From positions 1,116,001 to 1,180,000 of the forward strand of contig NC_005043.1 of the NCBI RefSeq assembly GCF_000007205.1: a stretch of 64,000 nucleotides of DNA, written 5' to 3'. The notes beneath the pieces were generated by a model. That model saw only the letters and a list, made by a program, of their open reading frames with translations. It did no database searches and was not told the DNA's origin. Source of the DNA: Chlamydia pneumoniae TW-183. GTDB lineage: Bacteria > Chlamydiota > Chlamydiia > Chlamydiales > Chlamydiaceae. This document shows, piece after piece, positions 26,410 to 36,174 of the stretch (its first letter is position 1; every line of letters starts with the position of its first letter). A program made the translations under genes and the position numbers.

Positions 26410-27369
26410 ATGGTACTAAGCTCAGATTTACTCCGTGATGATAAGCAATTAGATCTTTTTTTTGCTTCTTTAGATGTAAAAAAAAGATATTTGCTTGCTC
26501 TTTCTGGAGGAAGCGACTCTCTTTTTCTTTTTTATCTACTTAAAGAGCGAGGGGTTTCCTTTACTGCGGTACATATAGATCATGGTTGGAGGTCTACCTC
26601 TGCTCAAGAAGCTAAAGAGTTAGAGGAACTTTGCGCTCGTGAAGGTGTTCCCTTCGTTCTATATACTTTGACTGCTGAAGAGCAAGGAGATAAAGATTTA
26701 GAGAATCAGGCAAGAAAGAAACGGTATGCTTTTCTTTATGAATCCTATCGACAATTAGATGCGGGAGGAATTTTCCTCGCTCATCATGCCAATGATCAAG
26801 CAGAAACGGTCTTAAAACGTTTGTTAGAAAGCGCCCATTTGACTAATCTCAAAGCTATGGCGGAAAGATCATACGTTGAAGATGTGTTACTTTTACGACC
26901 TTTGTTACATATTCCTAAAAGCTCGTTGAAAGAAGCTCTAGACGCTCGCGGTATTTCTTATTTGCAAGATCCTTCAAATGAAGATGAAAGGTATTTAAGA
27001 GCGAGGATGCGGAAAAAACTTTTCCCTTGGCTTGAAGAGGTCTTTGGAAAAAATATTACCTTTCCTTTACTAACTTTAGGTGAAGAATCAGCAGAACTAT
27101 CCGAGTATCTTGAGAAGCAGGCACAACCATTTTTTTCTGCCGCTACCCATCAAGATTCTCAAGGAGAGCTTCCCTGTCCAGACTGCCTCATTCAACAAGC
27201 GTTTTTATGCAAATGGGTTATGAAGAAATTTTTTAATAATGCTGGAATTGCTGTTTCAAGGCATTTTTTGCAAATGGTTTATGATCATTTATCTCGGAGT
27301 TCTTGCGCAACTTTGCGCATGAGGAATAAGATAGTAATCATAAAACCTGGAGTAGTAGTGATAGATTAG
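26410..27369 (+). CDS. tilS: tRNA(Ile)-lysidine synthase
   Basis: 319 aa. The PP-loop ATP-binding motif SGGSDS is at residues 32-37, followed by VHIDHGWR and LAHHANDQAETVL, both typical of TilS. RPLLHIPKSSL and YLQDPSN complete the catalytic domain. The protein lacks the full C-terminal domain of the 432-aa E. coli enzyme, as in other short TilS proteins. It attaches lysine to C34 of tRNA-Ile (CAU anticodon), switching it to read AUA, an essential step. It is placed just before ftsH, a common bacterial neighbourhood. Confidence 0.93.
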   Translation: MVLSSDLLRDDKQLDLFFASLDVKKRYLLALSGGSDSLFLFYLLKERGVSFTAVHIDHGWRSTSAQEAKELEELCAREGVPFVLYTLTAEEQGDKDLENQARKKRYAFLYESYRQLDAGGIFLAHHANDQAETVLKRLLESAHLTNLKAMAERSYVEDVLLLRPLLHIPKSSLKEALDARGISYLQDPSNEDERYLRARMRKKLFPWLEEVFGKNITFPLLTLGEESAELSEYLEKQAQPFFSAATHQDSQGELPCPDCLIQQAFLCKWVMKKFFNNAGIAVSRHFLQMVYDHLSRSSCATLRMRNKIVIIKPGVVVID

Positions 27370-27556
27370 AAAGTATATACTCATTATCTTCTCTATATGT
27401 GAAAAAAAGAGAGAACACTAGGTCATTGTATTAGTGCCTGTTCATATTTTTTATTTGGCTGTTATAGTTTAAAATATTTTTTCTAAAACAAAATAATAAA
27501 AAATATGTTATATTGAATAATTATCCGTCTGATTGATTAGCTTAGTTGTGAAGTTT

Positions 27557-30289
27557 ATGTCGAAAGATAAGAAAATGAAACCTGAACCGAAAAAAAATTT
27601 CCCTACAGTCTTTTTTTTTCTTTTGTTTGGCGTGGTTTTTGGTGTAGTCGCATTTCAAAATTTTCTAGCTGGAAAGAAGGCTAGAGTCGGTTTCAGTCAT
27701 CAAATCGAGCACCTTGTTAACTTACGTCTGATTGTTCCAGAAGATAGCCATAAGATAGCTCTTAATGACAACTTAGTTTCTTTTGGCGGACGTTTTCGTG
27801 ATGTCCAAACTCAAGAAGGACAACTACGTTATCATTATCTAGAGCTTATTGATCAGGGCCATCGGTTAGACCTTGATCTTCAAGAGACGAGCAAGAGTCT
27901 TACGACCTTAGGGAAAGAGGTCACGAATTCCATACTTTGGTTTTCTGCAATTTCTGGATCCCCGATTCCTGAACAAGGGTATGCCATTTCTTATCCGAGT
28001 GAAGTCAGCGGCTCTGTATTGACAGAACCTCTCGTTGTTACAGGACCTGCAACTCCACAGCTAATCAATCTCCACTCTCTGCAGGAGCGTTATCCTACAC
28101 TATCACGATCTCCAGAAGCTTTACGCACCTATGGATCCGATCTTTATGAGTTAATAGGAAAATATCTATCTCCTGTTTTAGGAATAGGATCTGAGACGCT
28201 AAAAAGAGAACTTAAAGATCTCTACCAGCAAGTGGAAGTCTCCTTAACTCAGGAGACGGATACGGAAGCAGCCTACACCCTTTATGGGCAGGTTCTTAGT
28301 ACTTTGAACAGGATCTCTTCTTCTTTAGTCGTGTCTGAGGGAGGAGAACGTTTTTCTCAACTCCGTTCTGTACGTCTCTATCGGGAGGAGTGGAATAAGT
28401 ATCATAAATTGGTGGAAGCGCGCGATCTGAATCAAGCGCAACTAGAGAAGCTCCGTGGTGAATTAAGCCAGACAGTTTGGTATTTTAATAACCAAGAGCT
28501 CTCCTCCCGTAGTTTAGAGAAACAAGATCCTGAAGTTTTTGGCCATTGGTTTGCCGGGGCTAAGGAAGAGTGGACTGCCTTTAAATTTAACCACTCCCTA
28601 TCATTTAAAGCTCCAGACCAACCAAGAAATCTCGTTTTAGAGAAAACATTTAAGAGCCAAGAGCCTTCGCCACATTATTTAGGATATCTTTTCACATTCT
28701 TACCTATCATCTTAGTTCTACTCTTTGTCTACTTGGTGTTCTCTCGTCAGATGAGAGGCATGAGTGGTTCTGCAATGTCTTTCGGGAAATCCCCAGCGCG
28801 GATGCTCCTTAAGGGACAGAATAAGGTTACCTTTGCTGATGTTGCTGGTATCGAGGAAGCTAAAGAAGAGCTCATCGAGATTGTTGACTTCTTGAAAAAT
28901 CCTAATAAGTTTACCAGTTTAGGGGGGCGTATTCCTAAAGGAGTCCTCTTGATAGGACCTCCAGGAACAGGAAAGACTTTGATAGCTAAGGCTGTATCTG
29001 GAGAGGCGGACCGTCCCTTTTTCTCCATTGCTGGTTCTGATTTTGTTGAGATGTTCGTTGGAGTCGGTGCTAGCCGTATCCGTGATATGTTTGAGCAAGC
29101 AAAACGTAATGCTCCCTGCATTATCTTTATTGATGAAATTGATGCTGTAGGACGTCATCGTGGTGCCGGTATTGGTGGTGGTCATGATGAAAGAGAACAG
29201 ACATTAAACCAGCTTCTTGTAGAAATGGATGGGTTTGGCACCAATGAAGGTGTCATTCTTATGGCTGCAACAAACCGTCCTGATGTCCTAGATAAGGCTC
29301 TATTGCGCCCAGGACGTTTCGATCGACGTGTTGTAATGAACCTTCCTGATATTAAGGGACGTTTTGAGATTCTTATGGTACATGCCAAGAGAATCAAGTT
29401 AGATCCTACTGTAGATCTTATGGCCGTGGCTAGAAGTACCCCAGGAGCTTCTGGAGCAGATTTAGAGAATTTATTAAATGAGGCTGCCTTATTAGCAGCA
29501 CGTAAGGATCGAACTGCAGTGACTGCTGTTGATGTCGCTGAAGCTCGTGATAAAGTTCTCTATGGTAAAGAGCGTAGAAGCTTAGAGATGGATGCCGAAG
29601 AGAGAAAAACTACAGCGTATCATGAGTCTGGTCATGCCGTTGTAGGGCTTTGTGTACAGCATGGAGATCCTGTAGATAAAGTTACAATCATTCCAAGAGG
29701 GCTCTCTTTAGGAGCTACTCATTTCCTACCAGAGAAAAACAAGCTCAGCTATTGGAAAAAAGAACTTTACGACCAGCTCGCAGTGTTGATGGGAGGTCGT
29801 GCTGCTGAGGAGATTTTCCTCGGAGACATTTCTAGCGGTGCTCAGCAAGATATATCTCAGGCTACAAAGTTAGTGCGTAGTATGGTTTGTGAATGGGGAA
29901 TGAGTCCTCAGCTAGGAAATGTGACTTATGATGAGCGTTCCGATGGCTTGACAGGCTACGGTGGTTATCATGAAAAGAGCTATTCAGAAGAAACAGCAAA
30001 AACTATCGATACAGAATTGAGAATGCTTCTAGATGCGGCATACCAACGTGCGTTAGATATTATTAATGAGCATAAGGCAGAAATAGAGCTTATGACTCAG
30101 ATGCTCATTGAATTCGAAACTCTTGATTCTAAAGATGTGAAAGAAATTATGGACCATACTTGGGATCCTGAGAAGAAGAGAGCACGTCTAAAAGAAGAAG
30201 GGATGCTATTTAAAAAGTCTTCCGACGATCTTCCTCCTCCTCCTCCCAAGGAAGACACTCTACCTGGTTTGGGGTTTAATGCTACGTAG
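27557..30289 (+). CDS. ftsH: ATP-dependent zinc metalloprotease FtsH, with enlarged periplasmic domain
   Basis: 910 aa from ATG 27557 (MSKDKKMK); an in-frame TTG at 27533 is possible. Membrane helix 1 is at ~16-34 and helix 2 at ~375-397. The ~340 residues between them are far longer than the ~70 of E. coli FtsH. The AAA module has Walker A GPPGTGKT (~467-474), Walker B IIFIDEID and the second region of homology RPGRFDR. The zinc motif HESGH is at ~688-692. The C-terminus ends in a Pro-rich tail ([11 protein letters not shown]). FtsH is a membrane hexamer that extracts and degrades membrane and regulatory proteins. It ends at a strong terminator. Confidence 0.96.
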   Translation: MSKDKKMKPEPKKNFPTVFFFLLFGVVFGVVAFQNFLAGKKARVGFSHQIEHLVNLRLIVPEDSHKIALNDNLVSFGGRFRDVQTQEGQLRYHYLELIDQGHRLDLDLQETSKSLTTLGKEVTNSILWFSAISGSPIPEQGYAISYPSEVSGSVLTEPLVVTGPATPQLINLHSLQERYPTLSRSPEALRTYGSDLYELIGKYLSPVLGIGSETLKRELKDLYQQVEVSLTQETDTEAAYTLYGQVLSTLNRISSSLVVSEGGERFSQLRSVRLYREEWNKYHKLVEARDLNQAQLEKLRGELSQTVWYFNNQELSSRSLEKQDPEVFGHWFAGAKEEWTAFKFNHSLSFKAPDQPRNLVLEKTFKSQEPSPHYLGYLFTFLPIILVLLFVYLVFSRQMRGMSGSAMSFGKSPARMLLKGQNKVTFADVAGIEEAKEELIEIVDFLKNPNKFTSLGGRIPKGVLLIGPPGTGKTLIAKAVSGEADRPFFSIAGSDFVEMFVGVGASRIRDMFEQAKRNAPCIIFIDEIDAVGRHRGAGIGGGHDEREQTLNQLLVEMDGFGTNEGVILMAATNRPDVLDKALLRPGRFDRRVVMNLPDIKGRFEILMVHAKRIKLDPTVDLMAVARSTPGASGADLENLLNEAALLAARKDRTAVTAVDVAEARDKVLYGKERRSLEMDAEERKTTAYHESGHAVVGLCVQHGDPVDKVTIIPRGLSLGATHFLPEKNKLSYWKKELYDQLAVLMGGRAAEEIFLGDISSGAQQDISQATKLVRSMVCEWGMSPQLGNVTYDERSDGLTGYGGYHEKSYSEETAKTIDTELRMLLDAAYQRALDIINEHKAEIELMTQMLIEFETLDSKDVKEIMDHTWDPEKKRARLKEEGMLFKKSSDDLPPPPPKEDTLPGLGFNAT

Positions 30290-30322
30290 GTAGGAATACC
30301 TCAAGATGCATTCTGATCCGAA

Positions 30323-30356
30323 AAGAACCTAGGAAATCCTCCTAGGTTCTTTTTTT
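30323..30356 (+). terminator. intrinsic terminator of ftsH
   Basis: A perfect 11-bp stem, AAGAACCTAGG (30323-30333) with CCTAGGTTCTT (30341-30351), has a 7-base loop and runs into T7. It lies 33 bp after the ftsH stop. Confidence 0.92.
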
Positions 30357-30396
30357 GTCTCAATTGAATCAGATTAGAGTTAGATGTAATCATAAA

Positions 30397-30428
30397 AAAA
30401 GCTAGTCTTTCTAAGAAGACTAGCTTTT
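30397..30428 (-). terminator. intrinsic terminator of rpsO-pnp
   Basis: A perfect 13-bp inverted repeat, AAAAGCTAGTCTT (30397-30409) with AAGACTAGCTTTT (30416-30428), has a 6-base loop. Read on the minus strand it ends in T7, 36 bp after the pnp stop. The two back-to-back terminators insulate ftsH from pnp. Confidence 0.92.
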
Positions 30429-30464
30429 CATGTTAAGCGTATAGAATAGAATGTATGTGAAAGA

Positions 30465-32549
30465 TTATTCTAGAGTTGCTTTATGGCTCAACTTAAGTTG
30501 ACCTTTTTCATTGATGCTTAAGAGTTTTACATCAATGATATCGCCTTCCTTAACAACATCACTTATATTTTCTATTCGCTGTCTAGAACACTCAGAGATG
30601 TGGCAGAGTCCTTCTTTTCCGGGGAGAACTTCAACAAAGGCTCCAAACGCAACTACGGAAGTTACGCGACCTCTGTAGGTTTTTCCAACTTCAACTTCTC
30701 CAACTAAACCTTCAATGATTTCTTTAGCTTTATTGATAGCTGATGCTGAGGACGCAGAGATGCTAACAACTCCTAAGTCGTTAACATCAATTTGGACGCC
30801 AGTCTCTTCAATGATCTGACGGATTTGCTTGCCTCCCGGCCCAATTACTGAAGCAATTTTTGTTGGTTTAATTTGCATTGTTTCAATACGAGGCGCGTAT
30901 TGAGATAGGTCTGCTTTGGGAGCTGAAAGGGCTTCGTTCATAATATTTAAAATATCATTACACCCTTGCTTCGCTTGGGAAAGAGCTTTCTTCATGATAG
31001 CTGGAGTGATTCCTTCAACTTTGATATCCATTTGGAAGGCTGTAATTCCTTTACCACTCCCTGCTATTTTAAAGTCCATGTCTCCAAGGTGATCTTCAAG
31101 ACCGGAAATATCAGAAAGGATAATCGCTCCTTGATCATCAAGGATCAATCCCATAGCAATTCCTGCAATAGGAGAAGAAATAGGGACGCCAGCGTCCATA
31201 AGAGCGAGGCAACCGCCACATACAGAAGCCATGGATGAAGAACCATTAGATTCTGTAATATTAGATTCTATACGGATGGTATAGGGAAATGTAGCGCTAT
31301 CAGGAAGAGCATGACTTAAAGCCTTCTCTGCCAATTTGCCATGGCCAATTTCTCTCCTTCCTGGAGAGCCGATTCTTCCTACCTCTCCAACAGAGAAGGG
31401 AGGGAAGAAGTATTGTAAGTAAAATTTTGAAAGTCCTTCACCATTCAAATCCTCATAGCGTTGAGCCATTGCCTCACTGCCTAAAGTACATACCGCAAGT
31501 GTCTGAGTCTCTCCACGAGTGAAGAGGCAGCTTCCGTGAGTACGAGGAAGGTAAGAAGTTTCAATAGTAATAGGACGGACTGTAGTTAAAGAACGTCCAT
31601 CTGCACGGATCTCTCTATCTCTTATGAGAGCACGCATCGTGTCAGATTTTAAAGTTTTACATGCCGCTTTGATGTTAAAAGAAGAGAAAAGATCATCATC
31701 TTCGCGCTGTAATTTTTCTAAAATATTTTCTTCAATCTCATGCGCAGTAGCTGCATGTACTTTTTTATCTTTAATATTAAAGAGTTCAGTAAACTTGTCT
31801 TGCGCACACTCTTTCACAGCTGTTAAAACTTCTGCAGGAAGAGGATATACAGCACTTAGATTTTTAGATTTTCCAATTTCTTCTTGCCACAACTGTAATC
31901 TTTTACAGATGGTAACAATATGCTTGTGACCAAATTCTATGGCATCAAGTACTTGCTCTTCGGTAAAGAAATCGCAATGACCTTCTATCATTAGAATAGC
32001 GTTTTCTGTTCCAGCTAATACAAGATCTAAAGTAGAGGATGCTAACTCAGTTTTTGTAGGATTGATGACCCATTGGTTATCAATACATCCAATCCGTACT
32101 CCAGCAACAATGTTGCTCTGTGGAATATCTGAAATTGCTAAAGCAGCAGATGCTGCGCAGATAGCAAGAGGATCAGGTAAAACTTGACCGTCATACGACC
32201 ATACATAAGATAAAACTTGCACATCTTGCATGAGTCGGTAGGGGAAGGAAGGACGTAGAGACCGATCAATCAATCGAGAAACTAAAATTTCTTTTTCAGA
32301 GGGGCGTCCTTCTCTTTTTATAAATCCACCAAGAGTTTTCCCTGTGGAAGAGAATTTTTCTTGGTAGTCCACTCGTAAAGGAAGAAAGTCTACTTTGTCA
32401 TCAAGATCTACAGCGCATGCACTTGCAAAAACACAGGTTTCCCCTGAACGGACAAGAACAGCTCCGTTAGCTTGACGAGCAATTTTCCCTGTTTCAAACA
32501 CCAATATTTTACCTTCGGTCAGATTAATAGAAATAGTTTGAAAATTCAT
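30465..32549 (-). CDS. pnp: polyribonucleotide nucleotidyltransferase (PNPase)
   Basis: 694 aa. Two RNase PH-like domains (first ~10-145, second ~310-540) flank a helical linker. Active-site markers in the second include TRGETQTLAV, GSPGRREIGHGKLAEKAL and LMDAGVPI. A KH domain (~550-605, ASVIGPGGKQIRQI) and an S1 domain (~618-690, GRVTSVVAFGAFVEVLPGKEG) bind RNA. The trimer degrades RNA 3' to 5' with phosphate and can add tails. A GGAGA site precedes ATG 32549. It is transcribed with rpsO, the classic rpsO-pnp operon. Confidence 0.97.
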   Translation of the reverse strand: MNFQTISINLTEGKILVFETGKIARQANGAVLVRSGETCVFASACAVDLDDKVDFLPLRVDYQEKFSSTGKTLGGFIKREGRPSEKEILVSRLIDRSLRPSFPYRLMQDVQVLSYVWSYDGQVLPDPLAICAASAALAISDIPQSNIVAGVRIGCIDNQWVINPTKTELASSTLDLVLAGTENAILMIEGHCDFFTEEQVLDAIEFGHKHIVTICKRLQLWQEEIGKSKNLSAVYPLPAEVLTAVKECAQDKFTELFNIKDKKVHAATAHEIEENILEKLQREDDDLFSSFNIKAACKTLKSDTMRALIRDREIRADGRSLTTVRPITIETSYLPRTHGSCLFTRGETQTLAVCTLGSEAMAQRYEDLNGEGLSKFYLQYFFPPFSVGEVGRIGSPGRREIGHGKLAEKALSHALPDSATFPYTIRIESNITESNGSSSMASVCGGCLALMDAGVPISSPIAGIAMGLILDDQGAIILSDISGLEDHLGDMDFKIAGSGKGITAFQMDIKVEGITPAIMKKALSQAKQGCNDILNIMNEALSAPKADLSQYAPRIETMQIKPTKIASVIGPGGKQIRQIIEETGVQIDVNDLGVVSISASSASAINKAKEIIEGLVGEVEVGKTYRGRVTSVVAFGAFVEVLPGKEGLCHISECSRQRIENISDVVKEGDIIDVKLLSINEKGQLKLSHKATLE

Positions 32550-32589
32550 GAAGGTCTCCTGTTAGATATTTGTAAAGGGAACGAAAAAA

Positions 32590-32859
32590 CTACTTACGTA
32601 GATTCAATCTTGTAATTAAATTTTTGTACCTTTCGGTATCTGTAGAATTAAGATACTCCAAGAGCTTTCTCCTTTGACCAACAAGCTTAAGCAATGCTAA
32701 GCGGGAGTTTTGGTCTTTAGGGGATCTTTTAAGATGTTCTTTCAATTCTGCGATATGTTCCGTGAGAATAGCAATTTGTACATCTGCCGATCCTGTATCC
32801 TTTTCATGAAGTTGAAACTTCTTTGTGATTTCTTCCTTAGTTCCTTTATCCAAAGACAT
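32590..32859 (-). CDS. rpsO: 30S ribosomal protein S15
   Basis: 89 aa, the standard length. Signature segments are [39 protein letters not shown] and a terminal [14 protein letters not shown]15 binds the central domain of 16S rRNA early in 30S assembly. GGAGACATCCG precedes the ATG. It is the first gene of the rpsO-pnp operon, with a predicted promoter at 32895-32923. Confidence 0.97.
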   Translation of the reverse strand: MSLDKGTKEEITKKFQLHEKDTGSADVQIAILTEHIAELKEHLKRSPKDQNSRLALLKLVGQRRKLLEYLNSTDTERYKNLITRLNLRK

Positions 32860-32894
32860 CGGATGTCTCCTTAAAATAATTGCCGCAAAAGCTG

Positions 32895-32923
32895 ATTATA
32901 CTTGAGAACATGGTTAATGTACA
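32895..32923 (-). promoter_or_regulatory. predicted sigma66 promoter of rpsO-pnp
   Basis: On the minus strand, TGTACA (32923-32918), 17 bp, then a perfect TATAAT (32900-32895). Transcription would start near 32888, giving a ~29-nt leader before the S15 ATG at 32859. Spacing and -10 are consensus. Confidence 0.62.
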
Positions 32924-33106
32924 CCTTTTGGTAGGGTAAGACTTTTTTTTCTATAAACAAAGAAAAAATTAGGGGCTGTGGAAAGGTCTGAGATTGCTTC
33001 ATAAAAGCGTTTTATTGATATTGTATATTGTTATTTTTTTTGTTTTTAGAACTCATAATGGAATAAATAATATTATTTAGAATTGGGTGGAGAGAAGCTT
33101 ATCAAT

Positions 33107-33574
33107 ATGGAAAAAGATATTTTTTTTATGCAACAAGCCTTCAAAGAAGCGCGTAAGGCATATGATCAGGATGAAGTTCCTGTGGGCTGTGTGATTGTCA
33201 AAGACGATAAGATCATTGCTCGTGCGCATAATTCAGTGGAGAAGCTTAAGGATGCTACAGCCCATGCTGAAATTTTATGTATAGGGTCTGCGGCCCAAGA
33301 TTTAGATAATTGGCGTTTGTTGGATACCGTCCTTTACTGTACGTTAGAGCCGTGTTTGATGTGTGCGGGTGCGATTCAATTGGCTAGAATTCCTAGAATT
33401 GTCTGGGCAGCTCCAGACGTGCGTTTAGGAGCAGGAGGAAGTTGGGTCAATATCTTTACTGAAGAGCATCCTTTCCATACGGTTTCTTGTACTGGGGGCG
33501 TGTGTAGCGAGGAGGCAGAGCATCTAATGAAAAAATTTTTTGTAGAAAAGCGCAGAGAGAAAAGTGAAAAATAA
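33107..33574 (+). CDS. tadA: tRNA-specific adenosine deaminase TadA
   Basis: 155 aa from ATG 33107 (the frame opens at TTG 33083). The zinc deaminase motifs are His53-Ala-Glu55 (TAHAEIL) and Pro82-Cys83-Leu-Met-Cys86 (EPCLMCAGAI). VPVGCVIV and NWRLLDTVLYCTLEP are family hallmarks. It converts A34 to inosine in tRNA-Arg(ACG). The stop codon overlaps the start of the next small gene by 11 bp, so the two are probably translationally coupled. Confidence 0.93.
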   Translation: MEKDIFFMQQAFKEARKAYDQDEVPVGCVIVKDDKIIARAHNSVEKLKDATAHAEILCIGSAAQDLDNWRLLDTVLYCTLEPCLMCAGAIQLARIPRIVWAAPDVRLGAGGSWVNIFTEEHPFHTVSCTGGVCSEEAEHLMKKFFVEKRREKSEK

Positions 33575-33794
33575 AATTGTTACATTATTAGATCAGCTCT
33601 ACGAGGATCAGGAGTCACGACTTCAGAAGTTAGGAGAGGAAATTGTTCCTAACCTCACTCCTGAAGATTTATTGCAACCTATGGATTTTCCTCAATTGGA
33701 AGGGAATCCGGCATTTCGTTTTGAAGAGGGTGTCTTATCAGGAATTGGTGAGGTGCGAGCTGCGATTTTAGCGGCGCTCTCTCAAGAGAACTAG
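33564..33794 (+). CDS. small conserved chlamydial protein (CT845-type)
   Basis: 76 aa, starting at GTG 33564 inside the end of tadA. Acidic and helical (LLDQLYEDQESRLQKLGEE), then a Pro/Phe segment (PMDFPQLEGNPAFRFEEG) and a C-terminal helix. No signal peptide or membrane helix. The N-terminal half recalls small cytoplasmic adaptor-like proteins, but I do not recognise it. Its stop overlaps the stop of the convergent gene by 4 bp. Coupling to tadA suggests constitutive expression. Confidence 0.75.
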   Translation: MKNKIVTLLDQLYEDQESRLQKLGEEIVPNLTPEDLLQPMDFPQLEGNPAFRFEEGVLSGIGEVRAAILAALSQEN

Positions 33795-34498
33795 AATCTC
33801 AAAGAAGTAGTATAGGGGTTGGGGATCTTTTCTTTTTTACAAAATAGGATAGCCAGAACGATCGCAAGCATCGATGCGAGGAGTAGAAGGAAGGCCCCTG
33901 AGAAAATAAGAATGCAACAGTAGAACCCTAAGACGAACAAGAATCCCCACTTTATTGAGACGGATAGGGGAGTGGGTCCTATGGTAAAGCGCTTTTCTGG
34001 ATCTAAGAAGATCTGTACTGTCAAAACACCACAGATAATACTTTCCGGACCGAAGAAAGATTGGGAGCTGTGGATGAGAGCCATGAATCCCCAGAGAACA
34101 GCTCCTATAATGAGTGCCTGGCCTGAGATTACAACGAGAACACTGAAGGCTCCTAATTTGCGGATGAGGTGTTGGATAGCTTTATAGAAAAGAAAAAAAT
34201 CCAAGACATTGCGCAAAAGAAGTCTTTGGGTGATTTCGAAGCTTTGATCTTTATTTAGGGATAGGGAATCTGCTGTGATTAGGGGGTAGGTGAGAAACTG
34301 CCAAAAATGGTGTTTCTGTATCCCTTTAACAGAGAGGGCTAGAATTTCGAGGAGCCCAGGAATTCCAAAAAATTTATTTATGATATAAGAGAAAAACGGG
34401 GCGATACACGAAGTAACTAATATAACTGAAGGAAGTTTTTTTAAAAGCTTGGATAGGTTGGGGAAGTTATTATGTTTATCGGGGAAAATCACCCTCAT
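33791..34498 (-). CDS. polytopic membrane protein, rhomboid-like (CT846-type)
   Basis: 235 aa with about six hydrophobic helices (starting at residues ~22, 90, 117, 150, 183, 203). FWQFLTYPLI resembles the L1-loop signature of rhomboid-superfamily proteins (WRxLTYxF). FFGPESIICGVLTVQIF occupies the place where active rhomboids carry GxSG. The catalytic Ser context is degenerate (PES, not GASG) and no clear partner His is seen in the last helices. It may be an inactive rhomboid-fold protein or an unrelated membrane protein. A GAGG-poor leader precedes the ATG. Function unknown. Confidence 0.7.
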   Translation of the reverse strand: MRVIFPDKHNNFPNLSKLLKKLPSVILVTSCIAPFFSYIINKFFGIPGLLEILALSVKGIQKHHFWQFLTYPLITADSLSLNKDQSFEITQRLLLRNVLDFFLFYKAIQHLIRKLGAFSVLVVISGQALIIGAVLWGFMALIHSSQSFFGPESIICGVLTVQIFLDPEKRFTIGPTPLSVSIKWGFLFVLGFYCCILIFSGAFLLLLASMLAIVLAILFCKKEKIPNPYTTSLRF

Positions 34499-34577
34499 GG
34501 AGGCTTTACCTGCAATCTGACGGTCAGGCCCCCATAGTAGAGGATGAATTGTTTTATTAGAAGTCTATTGTCATAGT

Positions 34578-35099
34578 TTAGTCAGAGGGTGAGTTCGTTA
34601 GATTTGCCTTGATTGTTAGTTCCTTTAGGGTAGAGAGCATGGAGCTGGTGGCTTGTAGAATTTGCATGGATTCTATGGTTGTTGAGTTTACAGACTTTTG
34701 GTTTGCCTGTGCTCTTTGTTGTGCCGAGGAGAGCTCCTGTTGTATCATTTGACGATTTGCTGAGATCTGTTGGTTTGAGCTTTGGTAGGCTTGGATTTCA
34801 TTTTGGTTCTTATATTCGTCATCGCTTCCATCTTTTTTCTGTAGATCGGGTACTTTAAGTAAGGGGAGGTTAATGAGCTCTTTCACTCTTTGCTGTTGGA
34901 CTATTGTATTATCTTCTAGTACGGCTAAGATTGATTTGCCGTACTCTGTTGTGGATTCAGAGAGCCGAAGCATGACGGAGATGCAAAAGTAGAATGCAGA
35001 CTGTTTGTTAATTGTGATGGAGTCAGAAATTACTTTTGTAGAATCAGGAATCACTTTATCGGCTTTAGTTGTTGTATTAGAGACGGGTTGTATCGACAT
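34578..35099 (-). CDS. CT847-type chlamydial protein, likely type III effector
   Basis: 173 aa, starting at ATG 35099 behind AGAGGAAC. The N-terminus is Ser/Thr/Asn-rich (MSIQPVSNTTTKADK), typical of a type III secretion signal. The rest is Gln/Asn/Ser-rich and helical (QQISANRQMIQQELSSAQQ). It matches the position and character of C. trachomatis CT847, a type III substrate reported to bind host cyclin-D-interacting protein GCIP. Whether this copy keeps that partner is unknown. It is the last gene of a three-gene minus-strand cluster of similar proteins (DUF720-like, from memory). Confidence 0.75.
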   Translation of the reverse strand: MSIQPVSNTTTKADKVIPDSTKVISDSITINKQSAFYFCISVMLRLSESTTEYGKSILAVLEDNTIVQQQRVKELINLPLLKVPDLQKKDGSDDEYKNQNEIQAYQSSNQQISANRQMIQQELSSAQQRAQANQKSVNSTTIESMQILQATSSMLSTLKELTIKANLTNSPSD

Positions 35100-35113
35100 G
35101 AGTTCCTCTATAC

Positions 35114-35641
35114 TTAGATGTTAGCAATTAGGCTTACAATTTGAGAGAAGGTCTGGATAAGAGCCTGTCCTACCTGTAAGGATTGTTGGATGATGTTATT
35201 ATTTGTGTTCAAGTTACTGGAGATTACCTGAGCCGCGTTTCCTAAACTGGAAATTTGGTTTTGGATAGCTTGCCGAGAAGCTCCTATCGCTTGGTTATCG
35301 GATTGGATGTTTTGTAGATAGCTAGAGGAGTTATCGTTCAGTTTATTTTTAGGAATACTGACGTATTGGTATAAGGCTTCTTGGTTATTTAGGTAGGTTT
35401 GAGCTGAAGAGTTTGCTTGGAGTTCTTGGGCAATGATGGAGAGGTTATCTTGAGCAACTAATACGGATTGATAGACGTAGTAAACAGTAACAATCAGAGG
35501 GTTTGAGTCTTTGGAGAATTTTGCAATGATATCGTCAGCAGTTGCTGTATTAGGTCCTCCTGTAATTGGAGTGCCAGGAACATTTATGGCTGCTTGTAGA
35601 GGTTTTTTTGCTGATAGAGGGTCTATGATCCACATATTCAA
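35114..35641 (-). CDS. CT848-type chlamydial protein, probable type III substrate
   Basis: 175 aa. It shares with both neighbours a helical, Gln/Asn/Ser-rich composition and the pattern QAIGASRQAIQNQISSLGNA, which resembles NRQMIQQELSSAQQ next door. The N-terminus (MNMWIIDPLSAKKP) is not a Sec signal. A short hydrophobic helix lies at ~45-62. It ends 14 bp before the CT847-type gene and starts 47 bp after the CT849-type gene, so one transcript is likely. Function unknown; a secretion role is an inference from cluster membership. Confidence 0.7.
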   Translation of the reverse strand: MNMWIIDPLSAKKPLQAAINVPGTPITGGPNTATADDIIAKFSKDSNPLIVTVYYVYQSVLVAQDNLSIIAQELQANSSAQTYLNNQEALYQYVSIPKNKLNDNSSSYLQNIQSDNQAIGASRQAIQNQISSLGNAAQVISSNLNTNNNIIQQSLQVGQALIQTFSQIVSLIANI

Positions 35642-35688
35642 CCTAACTGGTTTTCGATTTTAAAATGTTTACGGATGGTTTTAATTCC

Positions 35689-36174
35689 TTATCCTAGGGG
35701 TTTATTCAGTTGGTTTACGGTGCTTCCTATGGAGTTTGTTGTTTTGATAAATGAGGAGTCTTGTGAGGATTGCTGTTGGATGATGTTAATGTTTGTAGAG
35801 GCGTGTGAGAGGATAATTTGACCGTTTTGTCTTGTTGTTACGAGTTCGTCTTGGATATTAGATCTTTGTGCTGAGTAGTTTTGGTTCTGATTTTGTACTC
35901 TAGTGATCTCGTCTTCTTTTGCTCCAGCACTTACTATTGCATACTTGATTTGATTAGTTTCTTGGTTTAATTGTTGTTGAATATTAGTATTGTCGTTTAA
36001 TTGTTGTGATTGAGTCAGAACTGTTTGTTGTCGAATTTCAATTGCTTGTAAAAGAAGCTCGTAAATGCTAAAAAGCACAGCACCTATTTTAGGTGTATTT
36101 AGAGGCTCAAGGGGAGGACGAGAACTGTTTATAGTATTAACTGTGGGAAGAGTCCCTAAGGTGGTTATAGACAT
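35689..36174 (-). CDS. CT849-type chlamydial protein, probable type III substrate
   Basis: 161 aa from ATG 36174; a GTG at 36189 would add five residues. It has a Ser/Thr/Pro-rich N-terminus (MSITTLGTLPTVNTINSSRP) and a Gln/Asn-rich helical body (QLNDNTNIQQQLNQETNQI, YSAQRSNIQDELVTTRQNGQ). Both features echo the two downstream genes, so the three look like products of old duplications. No catalytic motif. No Shine-Dalgarno is evident, although the upstream ~200 bp is very AT-rich and likely holds the cluster promoter. Confidence 0.7.
   Translation of the reverse strand: MSITTLGTLPTVNTINSSRPPLEPLNTPKIGAVLFSIYELLLQAIEIRQQTVLTQSQQLNDNTNIQQQLNQETNQIKYAIVSAGAKEDEITRVQNQNQNYSAQRSNIQDELVTTRQNGQIILSHASTNINIIQQQSSQDSSFIKTTNSIGSTVNQLNKPLG

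Noticed and set aside
27533..27556. TTG start for ftsH
   Set aside because: It adds eight residues with no ribosome site; ATG 27557 is simpler, although this is not proven.
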